A DNA stretch of 6,800 bases from NCBI GenBank assembly GCA_900556535.1, contig USPI01000077.1, positions 1 through 6,800 of the forward strand, given 5' to 3'. Below the pieces are notes generated by a model that was not told the DNA's origin, did not search any database, and saw only the letters and a program-made list of their open reading frames with translations. This stretch comes from an uncultured Eubacteriales bacterium. Lineage in GTDB: Bacteria; Bacillota; Clostridia; Oscillospirales; Oscillospiraceae. How positions within the stretch are numbered: the first letter of the stretch is position 1; the number at the start of each line of letters is the position of its first letter. A program made the translations under genes and the position numbers. Positions 4,778 through 6,800 of this stretch are shown here, piece after piece.

Positions 4778-6265
4778 ATGGAGCTTATTAAAAAACGCCC
4801 GATCCTGTGGTGGGTGCTGCTGGTGTGTGCGCTCACTGCGAGCATCGTGCTGCTTGCCGGCAGGATATCCGCCGAGAGCGGCAGTGTGCAGGTGTGCGCG
4901 GCGATGGAGGAGAAGGATCTTGAGGTTCTCGTGCGCGAGAGCGGTATACCCGAGCAGCAGTGGCGCGAGCGGCTCGGAGCGGTGGGGGTAAAATATTTCG
5001 TCAATGATATCTACACCGACCTGCCCGCCATGCCGCTCGTCGAAAACCGAGCCCGCACGAGCGTCATCGTGCCGGAGGGCTTCGACGTCAAAGCGTGTGA
5101 CGGACCCATGGTCAAGACGCTGTATCTGTTTTATAAGTACGGCGTGCGAGTTATAGATAACGACCCGCAGGAGATAGAGGACCTGCTGTTTCGCGCGGTC
5201 ATGGACCGCGGGGAGCGGCTTCTCGTGATAACGCCGTTTTTCGACAAGGATAACAGCGTGGTCGCGGATATCGAGGTCTACGAGCGCTGCCTGAGCGATC
5301 TTGCGGAGAGGCTTCAGGCGCGCGGGATAAGCTGCGGGGAGGATTTTTCCTGCCTTGACGCACCGCAGCCGAGCGTGTGGCTCGTCCTTGCGGCGGGCAT
5401 TGCTCCGGCGCTTGTCGGCGCGTGGCTGCTGTGCAGGCTCATAAAAAAGGAGCGCTGGGAGCTGCCGGCGGCGCTTGCGGCAGTGGCGCTGCTTGCCGTT
5501 CTAACGCTGCTCAGACCCGCCCTTGCGCAGACGCTCATGATGCTTGCCTCGGCGGTGCTGTTCCCCTGCGCCTTTGCCGTAATCATGGTCGGCTTTGCCA
5601 AAAACGAGCCGCCGCAGCTCGGTAAAAGACCGCTTGCCGTCACGGTGCTGTGCGCCGTCGTGTTCACCGTGCTGTTCGGGCTCGTCGGCGGGCTCAATGT
5701 GTCTGCTATCATGGCGACGAAGGAGTATATGCTCGGAAACATCATGTTCCGCGGCGTTAAAATATCGCTGCTTGCGCCGCTTGCGTTTGCGGGAGTGCTG
5801 CTGCTCTGGCAGCTCCTGACCGACGGGCTGCCGCGCGCAAAGCTCATCCGCACCCTCGCGGTGTGCGCCGTGCTGCTGGGCGTTGCTGGCGCCGTTATGG
5901 TGCTGCGCTCGGGCGATGTGAGCAGCCACGCGCCGGGCATGGACAAGGTGCTCGCGGTGCGCAATTGGTTTGAGTATAATCTGTTCGTGCGGCCGCGCTC
6001 GAAGGAGATGTTCGTCGCCGTGCCGTGCATCGTCGTGTTCGTGTGGGCGTGCCGCCGCAGCCTCCCCGCGCTGCGTCTGCTCGGAGGCATGGGCGTGTGC
6101 CTTGAGTGTGTGTCCGTTGTCAATACCTTCTGCCACGCCGTCGCGCCGCTGGGCGTTTCGCTCATGCGCACCGTGCTCGCCGTGGCGATAGGCGTCGTGC
6201 TCGGCACCGTGGCGGTGTGCGTGCTCGAGATAATTTACCGCGCCGTGAATCGAAAAAAGGCGTGA
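4778..6265 (+). CDS. DUF5693-like polytopic membrane protein
   Basis: This 495-residue protein has an N-terminal membrane anchor (9-28), a soluble, probably extracytoplasmic domain (30-195) and about eight or nine further membrane segments (near 199-219, 229-246, 249-273, 286-308, 329-347, 357-375, 410-425, 432-449 and 462-487). The soluble part contains YKYGVRVIDNDPQEIEDLLF (120-139) and RLLVITPFF (147-155). The C-terminal half holds the stretches I associate with DUF5693 of Firmicutes: RNWFEYNLFVRPRSKEM (395-411) and VSVVNTFCHAVAPLGVSLMR (445-464). In some Bacillota such genes sit beside csaB-type wall-polymer pyruvyl transferases, hinting at an envelope role; no such gene is visible here. 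Function is unknown. AAGGAG at 4763-4768 is 9 nt before ATG 4778; the frame stays open back to 4235 but that part runs antisense to the PepSY-like gene and ahead of the promoter. Family assignment is from memory of motifs. Confidence 0.8.
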   Translation: MELIKKRPILWWVLLVCALTASIVLLAGRISAESGSVQVCAAMEEKDLEVLVRESGIPEQQWRERLGAVGVKYFVNDIYTDLPAMPLVENRARTSVIVPEGFDVKACDGPMVKTLYLFYKYGVRVIDNDPQEIEDLLFRAVMDRGERLLVITPFFDKDNSVVADIEVYERCLSDLAERLQARGISCGEDFSCLDAPQPSVWLVLAAGIAPALVGAWLLCRLIKKERWELPAALAAVALLAVLTLLRPALAQTLMMLASAVLFPCAFAVIMVGFAKNEPPQLGKRPLAVTVLCAVVFTVLFGLVGGLNVSAIMATKEYMLGNIMFRGVKISLLAPLAFAGVLLLWQLLTDGLPRAKLIRTLAVCAVLLGVAGAVMVLRSGDVSSHAPGMDKVLAVRNWFEYNLFVRPRSKEMFVAVPCIVVFVWACRRSLPALRLLGGMGVCLECVSVVNTFCHAVAPLGVSLMRTVLAVAIGVVLGTVAVCVLEIIYRAVNRKKA

Positions 6266-6289
6266 GGGCTCGTAAGTAAATAAGAAAAC

Positions 6290-6328
6290 AAAAATCTCGG
6301 TAACACCTTGCGTGCCGCCGAGATTTTT
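6290..6328. terminator. bidirectional intrinsic terminator
   Basis: An 11-bp perfect stem, AAAAATCTCGG (6290-6300) with CCGAGATTTTT (6318-6328), encloses 17 nt in which CAC (6304-6306) and GTG (6312-6314) can pair as an inner stem. A-runs and T-runs flank the GC part on both sides, so it can end transcription of the DUF5693-like gene (+) and of the phosphatase gene (-), whose stop is 8 nt away. Confidence 0.88.
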
Positions 6329-6335
6329 TGCGCCC

Positions 6336-6782
6336 TTACAGGCTTTCGAGCAGACCGCGGCAGCCGAGGGAAATGTCGCGCCAGGTCGCGCCGAAATCGC
6401 GCGTGTACCATGGGTCTGCGACGCTGCCGGGGTGGTCGGTATAGTCCATGAGCAGGCTTATCTTGCCCTCGCAGCCGTCCCCGCCGATGCGCCGCATATT
6501 GCGGAGGTTTGCCTCGTCCATGCCGATGAGCAGGTCGTATTCGTCGAAGTCGCGCCGTGTGAGCCTTCGCGCCTCGCGCCTCGGGCATTCCACGCCGTGC
6601 GCGAGCAGCTCGCGTCTTGCGGGCGGGTAGACGTCGTTGCCGAGCTCCTCGCTGCTGGTCGCGGCCGACGCGATCTCAAACTCCGCCTCGCGCCCCGCTT
6701 TTTTCACCAGATCGCGCATCACATATTCCGCCATCGGACTGCGGCAGATATTGCCGTGGCAGATGAAAAGCACTTTTATCAT
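6336..6782 (-). CDS. low-molecular-weight protein-tyrosine phosphatase
   Basis: The 148-residue cytoplasmic enzyme is predicted to hydrolyse phosphotyrosine (or, in some family members, phosphoarginine) in proteins. The phosphate-binding loop near the N-terminus is CHGNICRS: nucleophile Cys8, Arg14 and Ser15 fit the C-x5-R-S signature. The general acid is Asp123 in DPWYT (123-127). Further family marks are SAAT (39-42), typical of the S-A-G-T region, and a DLLIGMDEANLRNM stretch (83-96). Length is normal for the family, and no domain is missing. ATG 6782 starts right at the P-loop strand MIKVLFICHG, as expected. Upstream there is only a weak GTGAAG-type site, but ATG overlaps a TGA (ATGA, 6782-6779) ending another open frame, so translation may be coupled to an upstream gene outside the window. 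Wzb- or YwlE-type roles cannot be told apart from this segment. Confidence 0.93.
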   Translation of the reverse strand: MIKVLFICHGNICRSPMAEYVMRDLVKKAGREAEFEIASAATSSEELGNDVYPPARRELLAHGVECPRREARRLTRRDFDEYDLLIGMDEANLRNMRRIGGDGCEGKISLLMDYTDHPGSVADPWYTRDFGATWRDISLGCRGLLESL

Positions 6783-6800
6783 TGCTGCATAACTTCACTC
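6779..6800 (-). CDS. possible 3' end of a gene upstream of the phosphatase (partial)
   Basis: On the - strand a frame enters from the right edge as SEVMQQ and stops at TGA 6781-6779, overlapping the phosphatase ATG in the ATGA arrangement usual for coupled genes. Only six codons are visible, so this may be chance. Confidence 0.25.

Noticed and set aside
5314..6207. Long - strand frames of 297 and 211 codons opposite the DUF5693-like gene
   Set aside because: Their products are low-complexity Ser/Thr/Ala or His/Arg/Glu-rich sequences, typical of reading the complement of GC-rich membrane-protein codons.

Overview
The window looks like a chromosomal segment from a moderately high-GC Gram-positive anaerobe, most likely a gut-type Clostridia/Oscillospirales relative. 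This is inferred from strong AGGAGG-type ribosome binding sites, near-consensus sigma-A promoters, TTG starts and Firmicutes-type families (phage holin 4, zinc-ribbon/DUF4190 and DUF5693-like proteins). No species can be named. I see no rRNA, tRNA, CRISPR array, transposase or integrase.

Layout. (1) 1-1238, + strand: a phage-type lysis pair. A zinc amidase of the Amidase_3 type is followed directly by a small phage holin; this is probably the edge of a prophage, prophage remnant or phage-tail-like cluster extending to the left. (2) 1281-1809, + strand: an independently promoted small membrane protein with an N-terminal zinc ribbon, closed by a strong 17-bp-stem terminator that works in both directions. 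(3) 1837-3900, - strand: a large flavin/iron-sulfur ene-reductase of the Old Yellow Enzyme / 2,4-dienoyl-CoA reductase type. It is encoded with codon choice clearly different from its neighbours and preceded by a well-formed promoter and several inverted repeats. (4) 4163-6265: a divergent pair fired from back-to-back promoters. The - strand gene encodes a small membrane-anchored PepSY-like protein; the + strand gene encodes a polytopic DUF5693-like membrane protein. (5) 6290-6800: another two-way terminator, then a low-molecular-weight protein-tyrosine phosphatase on the - strand, possibly overlapping the end of an upstream gene that lies outside the window.

Working together: the amidase and holin form a functional lysis unit (enzyme plus membrane-permeabilising partner). 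The ene-reductase appears to be a stand-alone, single-gene transcription unit, regulated and probably strongly expressed; its substrate cannot be read from the sequence. The PepSY-like and DUF5693-like genes share a 156-bp control region and both encode envelope proteins, so co-regulation is plausible but unproven. I do not see clear evidence of a new multi-gene system. The points most worth a second look are the ene-reductase (extended iron-sulfur loop, codon bias, operator-like repeats), the amidase lacking the usual first zinc-ligand histidine, and the divergent PepSY/DUF5693 pair.
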